A program made the translations under genes and the position numbers. DNA of 64,000 nucleotides from Planctomycetaceae bacterium (GTDB lineage Bacteria; Planctomycetota; Planctomycetia; Pirellulales; Pirellulaceae): assembly GCA_002724245.1 (NCBI GenBank), contig PBOG01000195.1, positions 1 to 64,000 of the forward strand, given 5' to 3'. Of the stretch, positions 1 through 7,855 are shown piece by piece. The stretch's first letter is position 1. Every line of letters starts with the position of its first letter. The notes under the pieces were generated by a model, which saw nothing but the letters and a program-made list of their open reading frames with translations, was not told the DNA's origin and ran no database searches.

Positions 1-537
1 GACGGAGCTTCCCAGTCCGTGGTTTCCCTCGTAGCTGCCGTATTCCTCCATCAACGCGCGTTGCCAGACCAGAGTCCCGTCGTGCTGATAGGCACGCAAA
101 TCACCACTTTCAAAGAACGCGAAGAAGTGCTGTCCATCGGCCGCTGGAGTTGGTGCACTGCGGCTTACATAATCGCTGACGGCGACCGTTTGTTTGGAGT
201 CGAAACGATCGGACCATTGCAGCGCGCCCGTTTTCAAGTCGTAGCATTGGGCGATACAGGTTTCCTGGTTGGGACCCAGCCGCGAAGTTACAAACACGCG
301 GGTACCCCAGATGACGGGACTGGACTGGCCGTAGCCAGGCAAGTCGATGGCCCAGGCAATGTTTTGCTTCGCATCCCAGGAGAGCGGCAGATCCTGCGCG
401 GAACTGATGCTGTTGCCATCTCCCCGAAAGGCGGGCCAGTGCGCCCCCGGATCGCCGCCAGCGTTCTGCGCGAGGGGCACAGCGATCAGCTGCAGCCAAC
501 AGAGGAGGGCAAATCGGAGGGTAGCGAACCGTGGCAT
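1..537 (-). CDS. PQQ-like beta-propeller exported protein (C-terminus cut by window edge)
   Basis: The first 179 codons of a larger gene are present. The product begins with a signal peptide (MPRFATLRFALLCWLQLIAV), followed by the WPAFRGDG motif that opens many planctomycete PQQ-like propellers. Blade-like repeats follow, with elements such as YGQSSPVIW, CYDLKTGALQWS and LVWQRAL. These proteins are usually exported seven- or eight-bladed propellers; enzymatic activity is rarely proven and PQQ binding cannot be assumed. The ATG overlaps the TAA of the upstream small membrane protein gene by one base, so translation is probably coupled. The TPR gene, the small membrane protein gene and this gene read as one operon. 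The remainder of the gene lies beyond base 1. Confidence 0.85.
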   Translation of the reverse strand, partial: MPRFATLRFALLCWLQLIAVPLAQNAGGDPGAHWPAFRGDGNSISSAQDLPLSWDAKQNIAWAIDLPGYGQSSPVIWGTRVFVTSRLGPNQETCIAQCYDLKTGALQWSDRFDSKQTVAVSDYVSRSAPTPAADGQHFFAFFESGDLRAYQHDGTLVWQRALMEEYGSYEGNHGLGSSV

Positions 538-764
538 TACAGGGGATCCTTCGTGAAAAAGAAGCGGGTGGCAGAGACACCGCGGGCTGATAGACGCGGG
601 CGATCAGACCGAGCTGTGTTACGCTGGCGTTCCCATCGCTGGGCCGCCTGACGCCGCTCCTGGCGGGAATTGAAGATCTGCAAGAAGCACGCCAGGGCCA
701 GCGTCACGACTAGAATCAAGGCATGGCTCCACAGCACGTGCCACGAGACAAATGTCCAGTCCAT
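537..764 (-). CDS. Small single-pass membrane protein of unknown function (75 aa)
   Basis: The ATG follows directly after the TAA of the TPR gene, and its own stop overlaps the start of the PQQ-propeller gene by one base. That packing is the main evidence that this small frame is real. The product has one hydrophobic segment at about residues 10-28 (HALILVVTLALACFLQIF), followed by a basic Arg- and Gln-rich tail. Predicted form: N-terminal membrane anchor with a cytoplasmic basic tail. I recognise no family. It may tether the neighbouring TPR protein or help export the propeller protein, but that is only inference from gene order. Confidence 0.65.
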   Translation of the reverse strand: MDWTFVSWHVLWSHALILVVTLALACFLQIFNSRQERRQAAQRWERQRNTARSDRPRLSARGVSATRFFFTKDPL

Positions 765-1502
765 TTAGTCCTCCTCTCGCAGTGCCCGAGCACGTACCAG
801 GCAGACGCACCGTCGCGTTTCGTCACCGCGCGTTTCAAACAGGTCGGCGAACTGATACAGGCAGCGCCGGCAGTTGAGGGTGGCCAACTGTTCGCAGGAA
901 ATCTTGACGACCACCTGGTATGCCATGTCGTTTTGGCCGGCCGTCAGGTGGAGCATGCCCAGAGCGACACGAAAGCGGAGTTCGTGAGGCGCCAGTTGGA
1001 CGACGTGTCGCATGATCGGAATCACGAGTTCGGTTGGGTAACCGCAGCGCGCCATATAATAGGCGGTACCGTATAAGGCCTGGACGCATGTCGGGTCTTG
1101 TTCAGCGATCTTGCGGGAGAGTTCAAGTGCTGTCGGGTAATCCCCCACCGCCGCCAGGCCACAAACGATGTCTGGCACGTACTGACGTGGTAGATCTGGC
1201 CGCCGCGCCAGATGCTGAAACATGCTCGCTGCGGTCTGGTGGGCATCCGAGCGACGGTAACAGTCGGCCAGCGCCAGTTGGCCACCCAGGGACAGTGGCC
1301 TCAGTGTGGTGGCCGTTTCCAGGGCTCCCAGGGCCTCGGAAAACGCTTGCTGAGCGTGCTGGATCACGCCGTAGAGTTCCCAGATTTGGCCCGCGTCGGG
1401 CGTCTCTTCCAGACCGATCCGGAGTCGCTGGAGGGCGTCTTGCGGGAAGCCGCTGTGGAACAGTTCTTTCGCCGTTTGGCAAGCGGTTGCGGGGTTTTCC
1501 AT
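765..1502 (-). CDS. TPR-repeat protein (245 aa)
   Basis: An alpha-helical repeat protein with TPR-like units, for example WELYGVIQHAQQAFSEALGA followed by a second unit containing LALADCYRRSDAHQTAASMF. TPR arrays are protein-binding scaffolds; no catalytic domain is visible and there is no signal peptide, so it is probably cytoplasmic. The C-terminal part has a Cys pair (NCRRCLYQFADLFE). ATG at 1502 is preferred over the in-frame TTG at 1508 because AAGGA lies six bases upstream of it. It is the first gene of the three-gene operon. The stop TAA is immediately followed by the ATG of the small membrane protein gene. The exact partner is unknown. Confidence 0.85.
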   Translation of the reverse strand: MENPATACQTAKELFHSGFPQDALQRLRIGLEETPDAGQIWELYGVIQHAQQAFSEALGALETATTLRPLSLGGQLALADCYRRSDAHQTAASMFQHLARRPDLPRQYVPDIVCGLAAVGDYPTALELSRKIAEQDPTCVQALYGTAYYMARCGYPTELVIPIMRHVVQLAPHELRFRVALGMLHLTAGQNDMAYQVVVKISCEQLATLNCRRCLYQFADLFETRGDETRRCVCLVRARALREED

Positions 1503-1682
1503 AGCCAATCCTTGTCAAGCACCGCGGGTTTGCGGAGAACGTCACGCGTGGTGACTGGCGGATGTGGCTGGCAACCCGAAAGCGGGTCTGCTGGCGGCAA
1601 ACAGGTTTGAAAAGACGTTGCTGTCGTCAGGTGGTGTCGCGAGGCCAGAGCGATGACCGCTCTGCACGATTTCTGCCCGTGA

Positions 1683-1892
1683 CTACTTGTGGAGAATCAG
1701 TTTCTGATTGCGCGTCACCCGGAGCCGGTAGGCGTGTTCCCCGTGGGTGATGACGATTTGATCCGCACCTTGCATCAGCTCGTGCGAGTCCAGGGTCTTT
1801 AATCCGGCCGGCTGCGCCGCGGGCAGGGCGGCTTCACGATCGCCAGCAGTGGCGACTTCTCGGCTGAGGGTATCCGGGGAGTTGGTGGACAT
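1683..1892 (-). CDS. hemP: HemP family hemin-uptake-associated protein (69 aa)
   Basis: The C-terminal half carries the HemP family signature: LDSHELMQGADQIVITHGEH followed by YRLRVTRNQKLILHK. HemP (PF10636) proteins are 50-80 residues long, commonly lie beside heme or siderophore receptor genes, and have been linked to hemin uptake or to regulation of hemin receptor expression. AGGAG sits nine bases before the ATG, a strong ribosome binding site for this window. A Fur-box-like site lies 45-61 bases upstream of the start. The disordered N-terminal 30 residues are less conserved. A second HemP and a TonB-dependent receptor lie upstream on the same strand, supporting a role in iron or heme acquisition. 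Confidence 0.85.
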   Translation of the reverse strand: MSTNSPDTLSREVATAGDREAALPAAQPAGLKTLDSHELMQGADQIVITHGEHAYRLRVTRNQKLILHK

Positions 1893-2220
1893 GGTGGTCT
1901 GCTCCTGACGCTGTAAATAAAGGGGTTTATGATTCTATTGATAGTGAGTCTCAGTTACATCTGAATTTAGATATGGTGTGCCTGCTTGTCAACCAGTGGA
2001 CCCGTACTTCTGGAAGATTTTTCGCAGCCGCCCTGACCGGCACCGCGCGATCGTATCAGGCAGTCGCGGCGCAGCAGGCCGCGGTTCAATGACGGCCGTT
2101 GGGTGTCGCTGGTGAGGTGGCGCTGGAGCGTGACTTCCGCAGGCTAGTGCCAATGCGCTGGGGGGTACCAGGAGCGCTCGACAGCGTGTCGGTAGCAGCC
2201 GGCAGGATAGGGGCTGGAAA
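1893..2220. other. Gene-free spacer between the two hemP genes
   Basis: About 330 bases. The part nearest hemP is AT-rich and contains the Fur-box-like site; the rest is GC-rich and shows no convincing coding frame, hairpin or repeat. Confidence 0.5.
1937..1953 (-). promoter_or_regulatory. Putative Fur box upstream of hemP
   Basis: On the minus strand the site reads TGAGACTCACTATCAAT. It differs at two positions from the common Fur-box form TGAGAATCATTATCAAT, judged by eye. It lies 45-61 bases before the hemP start, in a locally AT-rich stretch suitable for a promoter. Fur would repress hemP under iron sufficiency. No comparable site was obvious before the second hemP or the TonB receptor. 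Confidence 0.5.
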
Positions 2221-2397
2221 CTACTTGAAGAGGATTAGTTTCCCATTGCGGGTGACCCGCAAGCGATAGGTCTCTTCACCGTGGCGGATCATGATTTCCA
2301 CCTGGTCACCAAGGATATCTCGTGAGTCGATGATCCGTGGCTCTTCTTCGGGATTTCCCGGTGTGTCCCCTGGCTGTGGGTCTTTTCGTTCGTCCAT
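2221..2397 (-). CDS. hemP: Second HemP family protein (58 aa)
   Basis: A very short gene, easily missed by length filters. The product is acidic and Pro-rich at the N-terminus (MDERKDPQPGDTPGNPEEEP). The full HemP core follows: IIDSRDILGDQVEIMIRHGE and then TYRLRVTRNGKLILFK before the stop. The C-terminal YRLRVTRN-KLIL match to the neighbouring 69-aa HemP is nearly exact, while the N-termini are unrelated, which argues for an old duplication. It lies between the other hemP and the TonB-dependent receptor, all on the minus strand. Its upstream region has no strong Shine-Dalgarno sequence. Role presumed in hemin or iron uptake by family. Confidence 0.85.
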   Translation of the reverse strand: MDERKDPQPGDTPGNPEEEPRIIDSRDILGDQVEIMIRHGEETYRLRVTRNGKLILFK

Positions 2398-3032
2398 GTG
2401 CTACTACGATCTCTTTTAAGTCCGCCTGGGTGTGCGGGGCTGTAGCTCCGCAGGCAGGTGGAGATTATGTAGAGCGTAGCTGGCACCCGAACGGTGGGGT
2501 GGCGCTGGCGGGCTCACCGACAGTTTGAATTGTGACTTCAGGTCTGAGCAGTTGTTGGAGTCATGCAGGGCGTTGTCAGCATTTGCCAGGTGCTGTGGCT
2601 ATGCTAGCAAGCACGCGGCAGGAACTTCAGATACTTCTCAGAGTTTCTGACACAGTTGTTGGGATTGTGTCTCATTAGTTTAGGGGCTTCTTTGGCTTTA
2701 ATGCAAGCGCAGTTGTGTGCAGGGATGCTAGCGGCGATTTGTTGCGCAGGTTCGTCGCATCTGGCAGGGAACGCAATAATCAAGGCCTGGCGGACAGCCG
2801 CCAGGCCTTGATTGTTTGTATTCACTCTGTGTGCCACGACGCTGGTGAGGATTGACGGCAGAGAAGAGACCCTGTGAGTTCCGCGGTTGTCCTGGTCGTC
2901 AAAGTGGCTGTTTTGTGCCGTCGAGCGATCGCCCGCTCTTGTTGTTACGAACGCTGCGCCCGCCGGGTTTTTCGAGTGTCTCTGGCGGTGGCTGGATTAC
3001 TCGAAGAACACCCGGAGCGGAGAGCAGAAGGA
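2398..3032. other. Gene-free spacer between the second hemP and the TonB receptor
   Basis: About 635 bases with one clear feature, a perfect 16-bp stem hairpin at 2778-2813. Small open frames exist (for example 2604-2837 minus) but have no family resemblance or ribosome binding site, and I do not call them genes. Confidence 0.5.
2778..2813. terminator. Perfect 16-bp hairpin, probable terminator of the TonB receptor gene
   Basis: AATCAAGGCCTGGCGG is followed by a four-base ACAG loop and its exact reverse complement. It stands about 220 bases downstream of the receptor stop. No long U-tract follows on either strand, although both flanks are moderately AT-rich, so it may be a bidirectional terminator or an mRNA-stabilising stem. 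Confidence 0.6.
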
Positions 3033-5468
3033 TCAATAGGTCGCCTCAATTCCCAGGTATCCGAAGAACGGCATTCCCGGGCGGGCACCGTACGGATGAA
3101 GCGAGGTGAGGTACTCGGCGTCGAACATATTCTGCATGCCGCCGAACAGCTTGACGTTATCCGCCAGCCAGATGTAACTCGAGAAGTCCCAGATCAGGCT
3201 CTCGGGAATCTGGCCGAAACGGGCATCCGTGTCGCTGGAAGCCACATTGCTGGCGGTGCTGAACTGGTCGTCGACCCAGATGCCGCGGATTTCGAAGCCC
3301 ATGCTGTCGAAATGCCAGCCGCTGCCAAAGGTCATCGCCCATTCGGGGATGTAAGGCAGGCGGTTGCCGGCAACCGCTCCGGCGAACAGGGATTCCGCGT
3401 CAGTGGAATCGGAATCGTTGAGCAGGCGGGCGTCAGTGTACGTGCCCGTGACGAACCAGGGATTGCTGAATCCCAGATTCTGATCAATACCCCGATCGTA
3501 CTGCAGCGAAAATTCCAGGCCACCGGAGTAGACTTGGCCTGCGTTTTCGCTTTCACCCGTGCCCGAGCCACCGATGTTGTCGATCACGATCAGGTCGTTG
3601 AAGTGCGTGTAGAAGGCGATCAATTGACCGGCCAGGGCACGCTCTTCGTTGACATAACGGAAACCGTATTCGGAAGCCAGACTCTCTTCTTCGTTCAGGC
3701 CGTCGTTGATGTGGGCCCGCGGGCTCGGAGGCGAGAAGCCGCGGTGGAAACCGCCCAGGAATTTGACCCGGTCCGAAACGTCATAGGTCACACCAACGCC
3801 GCCAGCGGTCAAGCTCATGTCTGCGGTCTTCAGCACGTTGTCGCCTTTGAAGTCGATGGTGCTGAGGTGCAGTTTTTCGTACCGCATACCGGGCGAGACG
3901 GTCAGGCGGCCGAAGTTGATATCGTCTTTGACGTACATCGCCACCGAGTGCACTTCCTGTTCACGGTTGCGATGACTGCCGGGTGCGCCAAAGGTCACGC
4001 CGGTCACCATGCCGTTGGCGTTGACATCGTAGGTGTCATTGTGCTGATACGGGTTGATTTCATCGCTGTGGTAGCGGATGCCCGCTTTGATGTCGTGGAC
4101 TGCGCGATCGGTTTCGATTTGGGTCGAAGCGACCGTATCGTACCCGAACGACGTGTAGTCACGGTTGTTGGCGCGATATTTCCACTGACCGGCGGCCGTA
4201 CCTCTGAGGGTAGCCAAACCAGCCGGATTGGCACCGGCCAGGGCGGCGGGGGCCTTGAAGGAATTGCCATCGGCATCGACGCCGCTGCCCAGCTTGTACC
4301 AGTTGCGATGGAAACGGTTGTAGTACGCTGTACTGGTCAACGAGAAACCGTCTTCCTCGACCGAACCCAGCGTATAACGCAGGTAGGTACGGCTGTGTTC
4401 GGAATCCATGTTGTCGAACTGGGAAGAGGCGTAACGTTGGTAGGGGTCGGTCGCGAAGTCTTCCTGGGTGAGTCCCAGGTAGGTTTCGTTGGCCACAAAG
4501 TTACTGTAACCCGCCTTGGCTTCCCAGCGGCGGTAGACGTCGAAACTATTGGGCTCCCAGAACATCTTGAGCATCGCATCGCCCTGGGTGAAGCCCGTGT
4601 GTTGCGTGTTGTTCAAGGAACTGGTCGCCGGTCCGCCACTCAACCCGGCGGGTTCTGTGAAGTGCTTGAAGCCGTCGGTTTCCCGCAAGTAGCCTTCCAG
4701 CAGGATGCCGAAGCGACCTGTTTCCAGTTCCGCGGTGCTACCGATCCAGCTGTGCATGCGGTACTCACCATTAGTCCCATACAGGCTGCGCAGGAAAATG
4801 GTGGGTTCTTCAGGAATCGGTGTGGAGAGGAAGTTGATGGCACCACCCGTGGTGTGCGGGCCGAACATGATCTGGCTATTGCCTTTGATCACTTCCACGG
4901 CGCTCATCCGCCCGACTGTAGGAAAGTAGTAGGCCGCCGGCGCTGCATACGCCGCGGGGGCAGTCAGGATGCCATCTTCCATGATGGTGACTTTGGAGCT
5001 ACGGGTGGTGTCGACGCCGCGGAGACTAATATTGGGAAAGTTCCCGTAGCCGTCTTCACCCCGTAGATAAACACCGGGGACGCGGTTGAGGACGCGGTCG
5101 ATGTTGTCGTAGGACTGGTTATTGATTTCACTCAGGTCGAGATAGGCACCCGAGCCGGAGGCGTTCAGCATGGTTCCCAGGTCACCGAAGATGACACCAC
5201 CACCGACGGTGGGATCGAAGGCCGGCTGGATCCCTTCCACGATGGTGGGGGGCAGGACTGCCGGATCTTCCGGAGCCGGCTCCTGCGTAAAGTAGACACG
5301 TCCCTCTTGGTCGGGCGTGGTGTCAGAGAGTGAGTTACTGTCGCTGACGCTGTACTGGCTGTCACTGTCATTAAGCGTTTCTTGTGCGTAGACAGTGCCA
5401 CTAATAGTTGTTGCGCAGAGCAACGCCGGAAACACAAGCTTCCATAAATCAAAGGAAAGAACAGACAT
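3033..5468 (-). CDS. TonB-dependent outer membrane receptor, FecA-like (811 aa)
   Basis: The signal peptide ends near TVYAQE. A plug domain spans roughly residues 75-230, with typical elements VLNRVPGVYLRGEDGYG, ISLRGVDTTRSSKVTIMEDG, VEVIKGNSQIMFGP and TTGGAINFLS. A long beta-barrel follows and ends in aromatic YLGIEATY, as expected for insertion by the BAM complex. Such receptors import ferric chelates, heme or other scarce ligands using TonB energy. The substrate cannot be read from sequence, but two HemP genes downstream favour iron or heme. ATG at 5468 is chosen over an in-frame GTG at 5504 because it places the signal peptide at the N-terminus. No exbB, exbD or tonB gene is in the window. 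Confidence 0.9.
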   Translation of the reverse strand: MSVLSFDLWKLVFPALLCATTISGTVYAQETLNDSDSQYSVSDSNSLSDTTPDQEGRVYFTQEPAPEDPAVLPPTIVEGIQPAFDPTVGGGVIFGDLGTMLNASGSGAYLDLSEINNQSYDNIDRVLNRVPGVYLRGEDGYGNFPNISLRGVDTTRSSKVTIMEDGILTAPAAYAAPAAYYFPTVGRMSAVEVIKGNSQIMFGPHTTGGAINFLSTPIPEEPTIFLRSLYGTNGEYRMHSWIGSTAELETGRFGILLEGYLRETDGFKHFTEPAGLSGGPATSSLNNTQHTGFTQGDAMLKMFWEPNSFDVYRRWEAKAGYSNFVANETYLGLTQEDFATDPYQRYASSQFDNMDSEHSRTYLRYTLGSVEEDGFSLTSTAYYNRFHRNWYKLGSGVDADGNSFKAPAALAGANPAGLATLRGTAAGQWKYRANNRDYTSFGYDTVASTQIETDRAVHDIKAGIRYHSDEINPYQHNDTYDVNANGMVTGVTFGAPGSHRNREQEVHSVAMYVKDDINFGRLTVSPGMRYEKLHLSTIDFKGDNVLKTADMSLTAGGVGVTYDVSDRVKFLGGFHRGFSPPSPRAHINDGLNEEESLASEYGFRYVNEERALAGQLIAFYTHFNDLIVIDNIGGSGTGESENAGQVYSGGLEFSLQYDRGIDQNLGFSNPWFVTGTYTDARLLNDSDSTDAESLFAGAVAGNRLPYIPEWAMTFGSGWHFDSMGFEIRGIWVDDQFSTASNVASSDTDARFGQIPESLIWDFSSYIWLADNVKLFGGMQNMFDAEYLTSLHPYGARPGMPFFGYLGIEATY

Positions 5469-5854
5469 GGGGACCCCCCAGCAGGTTTTGCAGACAACGC
5501 GCACAGCGCCACAACGCGCACAACACCACTAAACAAAGTGGGGCAAATGGCGTTAGGGCAGATTGCGTACGCGTAGCCAGTGAATAGAAACAACGCTTCC
5601 TGCGATCCCTACCCAGAGGAGAATGTGGGGGTGGGTACTGACAGCTTGCGAGACAAAATGGAGTCACAGATTTGAGATAGACAACAAATCCACAACTTGC
5701 TTCGTCTAGTTCAGCCGCTGTACTTTGGCCAATTTTCAGAACAAAGGGTGCAAGGCTCTGTTCAGAAACGGAACAAGGACTTTGGTTGGCCTGGAAGTTT
5801 GCCAGCATGCGCTATGTTTACATTTACAAGCGACTAAAGCTCGTTCCCGGCAGT
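5469..5854. other. Gene-free spacer upstream of the TonB receptor
   Basis: About 385 bases that must hold the receptor promoter. It is AT-richer than its surroundings near 5650-5830. I found no clear Fur box, riboswitch or coding frame. Confidence 0.45.
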
Positions 5855-6244
5855 CTAGGGTAGCTCCCGCTTGCGAAAACAGCCCGCCCAGTAGGTCAGG
5901 CCATTGGCCGATTTGGCACTGCCCCAGCCGCAAAAGTCGGCGTCGCTGAGTAGCCAGGCGCGGTGCGGGCGGCTGCCGACCCAGAGCGCGAAGGCGAGCT
6001 GCTCGTCGCCGATTCCACAGGCGATGATCTGTTCGCCGCCCCCGTGGTGGAATCGCCCTGTTTCTGCCAGGTATTCGGCCCACTTCTGGGCGATCTGACA
6101 GCAATGGGGGTCGAGACGTTGCGCCGGCAGCTCGTATTCACTGCGGATTTCCAGGTGCGCTCGGTGCATCGCACGCATTTCCGGGGTTGGTTTGTAGGGA
6201 GCCGGCCAGAGCCAACAGATCAGCAAGGTGAGCAAGAATTGCAT
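5855..6244 (-). CDS. CAP (SCP-like) domain protein, small (129 aa)
   Basis: After a short hydrophobic N-terminus (MQFLLTLLICWLWPAP), likely a signal peptide, the protein has CAP-superfamily elements: MRAMHRAHLEIRSEYELP, CQIAQKWAEYLAETGRFHHG and ALWVGSRPHRAWLLS. CAP proteins are usually secreted; some bind lipids or have protease-like activity. The His of FHHG corresponds to a conserved CAP cavity residue. At 129 residues it is shorter than the usual bacterial CAP domain of about 150. The frame is open further upstream (to 6415) but ATG 6244 is preferred because it starts directly with the signal peptide. No operon partner is obvious. Confidence 0.7.
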   Translation of the reverse strand: MQFLLTLLICWLWPAPYKPTPEMRAMHRAHLEIRSEYELPAQRLDPHCCQIAQKWAEYLAETGRFHHGGGEQIIACGIGDEQLAFALWVGSRPHRAWLLSDADFCGWGSAKSANGLTYWAGCFRKRELP

Positions 6245-6457
6245 GGTGCCACGCGCGAGGCTGAAGGGAGACACGGGGGATTCTAAGGCGGGACGCAGTA
6301 GCGCGGCGGGGGAGCAATAACCGACAAGCCGCGCGCAGGCGAGACCCGCATCGTAGCAGCAGCATGCGGTGGCCAACAGGCCCCGGGTTATGTGGTGGGG
6401 CGGTCGAGGTTCCAAGTGGGGAGTTTGGGTCAGCCAGCTTGAGTTGGCTGACTGGGA

Positions 6458-7834
6458 TCAGTACCCCTGTTGCTGAAAGAAAGGCGCCATGATGTTGTTG
6501 TATTCGCGGCCGCCGCGCTGGAAATACCCCATCAGGAAATAGGGGTACGCACCGCGACGGAGCATTTCGTCCGCCCACTGGGCGACCAGCATCTGCTGCA
6601 GGATGTTGCCCACGACTCCCGAGGTGGGGCAAATCGTTTCCTGGCGCGTGGGGATCTCGATCACGCCCCCCGATTCCGGTGAGAGGTTGTCAAAGCCTGC
6701 ATCCGCGATGTCGAGCAGGCAGCCGGGGGGGCGGACCCCGTCCAGAGAATCGGGTCCGATACCGACCACGTAGGCCCCTTCGATCTGTTTTTCCAGAGCC
6801 AGTACCGTTTCGGGTCGATAGGCGGGAGAAATGGCCGTAATCAGCATCACGTTTTGTGCGGGCTGGGCCTGCCAGTTACCCGTATTGACGACCCGAACTC
6901 CGGAGGCGACGTTGAATTCCGATTCAAATCCTGTGTGCTCGATACTTTTCGCGAACCACCTTCCCCCGGCCCGAATGCGGCGGGTCATTGTGACGGCCAC
7001 TTCGCGCAGCAAGGGCATTTGCGTTTGCAGTTGACGGACGCGTTCGGTCAATGTTTGCAGGTAGATACTGCTGCGATCGACGCTCCTGGCAGCCGGATCG
7101 GCCAGCTTGTTGGCCAGTTCTGCATTTAACATCCAGTGGACTGCACCCAGTCCGGTCTGGCTGGAAGGACAGAGGGTGAACTGGGGGATCTCCGGTGCGT
7201 GGACCAGGCCCTGTTCATAGGGGACATGGCTGTGCAGGATGGCGTTGGAGACGTCCTTCAGCTTGAGCTTGTCCGGGTTACTGTGTGACGGATCGGTGAA
7301 GCCCTCGGGCCGAAATTCGTTGTCTACATAGTTGACGGTGACACAGACGACGTAGACGCCCCGTTCACGCGCTGCCAGCACGTCCCGATTGCAGTGATTG
7401 GTGAAGATCATGTCGCCTTTCTGCAGTGCTGCGAACTGGTCGGGGCGATGATCTTTCATAATCCGCGGACTGCCGCGCCGCGTTGCTTTCTGTTCTTCGT
7501 GAGGCATGTGGCCGGTATTCATCGAAGTCCAGACGGTGTGTCCCTGGCGGATGACGCTGGCGGCCCGTGAAGTGAGCTCACCAATCCATTCCAATTCACC
7601 GTGCAATCGGCCGAGGATTTCCAGCGAGCCCTGGTGGTACTCTTCCATAAACAGCTGGGTTCGCCCGAATGTGTATTCGTGGTCCCACCGACTGGTGCGT
7701 CCGTCGAGCGGCGCGGCCGGCACCGTGGCCGGACGGGATACCGTGGCTGCGGCCAGCGTAGTCGCTCCGGCGCGGAGGAGATTTCGACGCGTCGTTGCCG
7801 TAGGGGAGACGCCAGGAGGCGGGGTCTGGGGCAT
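6458..7834 (-). CDS. Tat-exported SIS-like (sugar isomerase fold) protein (458 aa)
   Basis: The N-terminus has a twin-arginine signal (TTRRNLLRAGATTLAAATVS), so the folded protein is exported. The first half resembles SIS-domain phosphosugar-binding proteins of the UPF0309 type: FMEEYHQGSLEILGRLHGEL, then a Rossmann-like strand and loop (VIRQGHTVWTSMNTGHM) and DMIFTNHCNRDVLAARERGV. The second half has a similar alternating pattern (GVRVVNTGNWQAQPAQNVML), suggesting a second SIS-like lobe. SIS proteins isomerise or bind phosphosugars in the cytoplasm, so a Tat-exported member is unusual. The gene starts 21 bases after the stop of the dioxygenase-like gene on the same strand, suggesting co-transcription. 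Family assignment is moderate; the substrate is unknown. Confidence 0.6.
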   Translation of the reverse strand: MPQTPPPGVSPTATTRRNLLRAGATTLAAATVSRPATVPAAPLDGRTSRWDHEYTFGRTQLFMEEYHQGSLEILGRLHGELEWIGELTSRAASVIRQGHTVWTSMNTGHMPHEEQKATRRGSPRIMKDHRPDQFAALQKGDMIFTNHCNRDVLAARERGVYVVCVTVNYVDNEFRPEGFTDPSHSNPDKLKLKDVSNAILHSHVPYEQGLVHAPEIPQFTLCPSSQTGLGAVHWMLNAELANKLADPAARSVDRSSIYLQTLTERVRQLQTQMPLLREVAVTMTRRIRAGGRWFAKSIEHTGFESEFNVASGVRVVNTGNWQAQPAQNVMLITAISPAYRPETVLALEKQIEGAYVVGIGPDSLDGVRPPGCLLDIADAGFDNLSPESGGVIEIPTRQETICPTSGVVGNILQQMLVAQWADEMLRRGAYPYFLMGYFQRGGREYNNIMAPFFQQQGY

Positions 7835-7855
7835 GCTATGGCTCGCAGCTGGGGG

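Noticed and set aside
2604..2837. 77-codon minus-strand frame between hemP and the receptor
   Set aside because: No ribosome binding site, overlaps the hairpin, and no family resemblance.
2874..5066. A 730-codon plus-strand frame opposite the TonB receptor gene
   Set aside because: It is the antisense shadow of a well-supported receptor gene; its translation has no recognisable domain.
5469..5854. Fur box or riboswitch before the TonB receptor
   Set aside because: Only weak similarity (a TTTGAGATAGACAAC stretch), with too many mismatches to a Fur box and no riboswitch-like conserved core.
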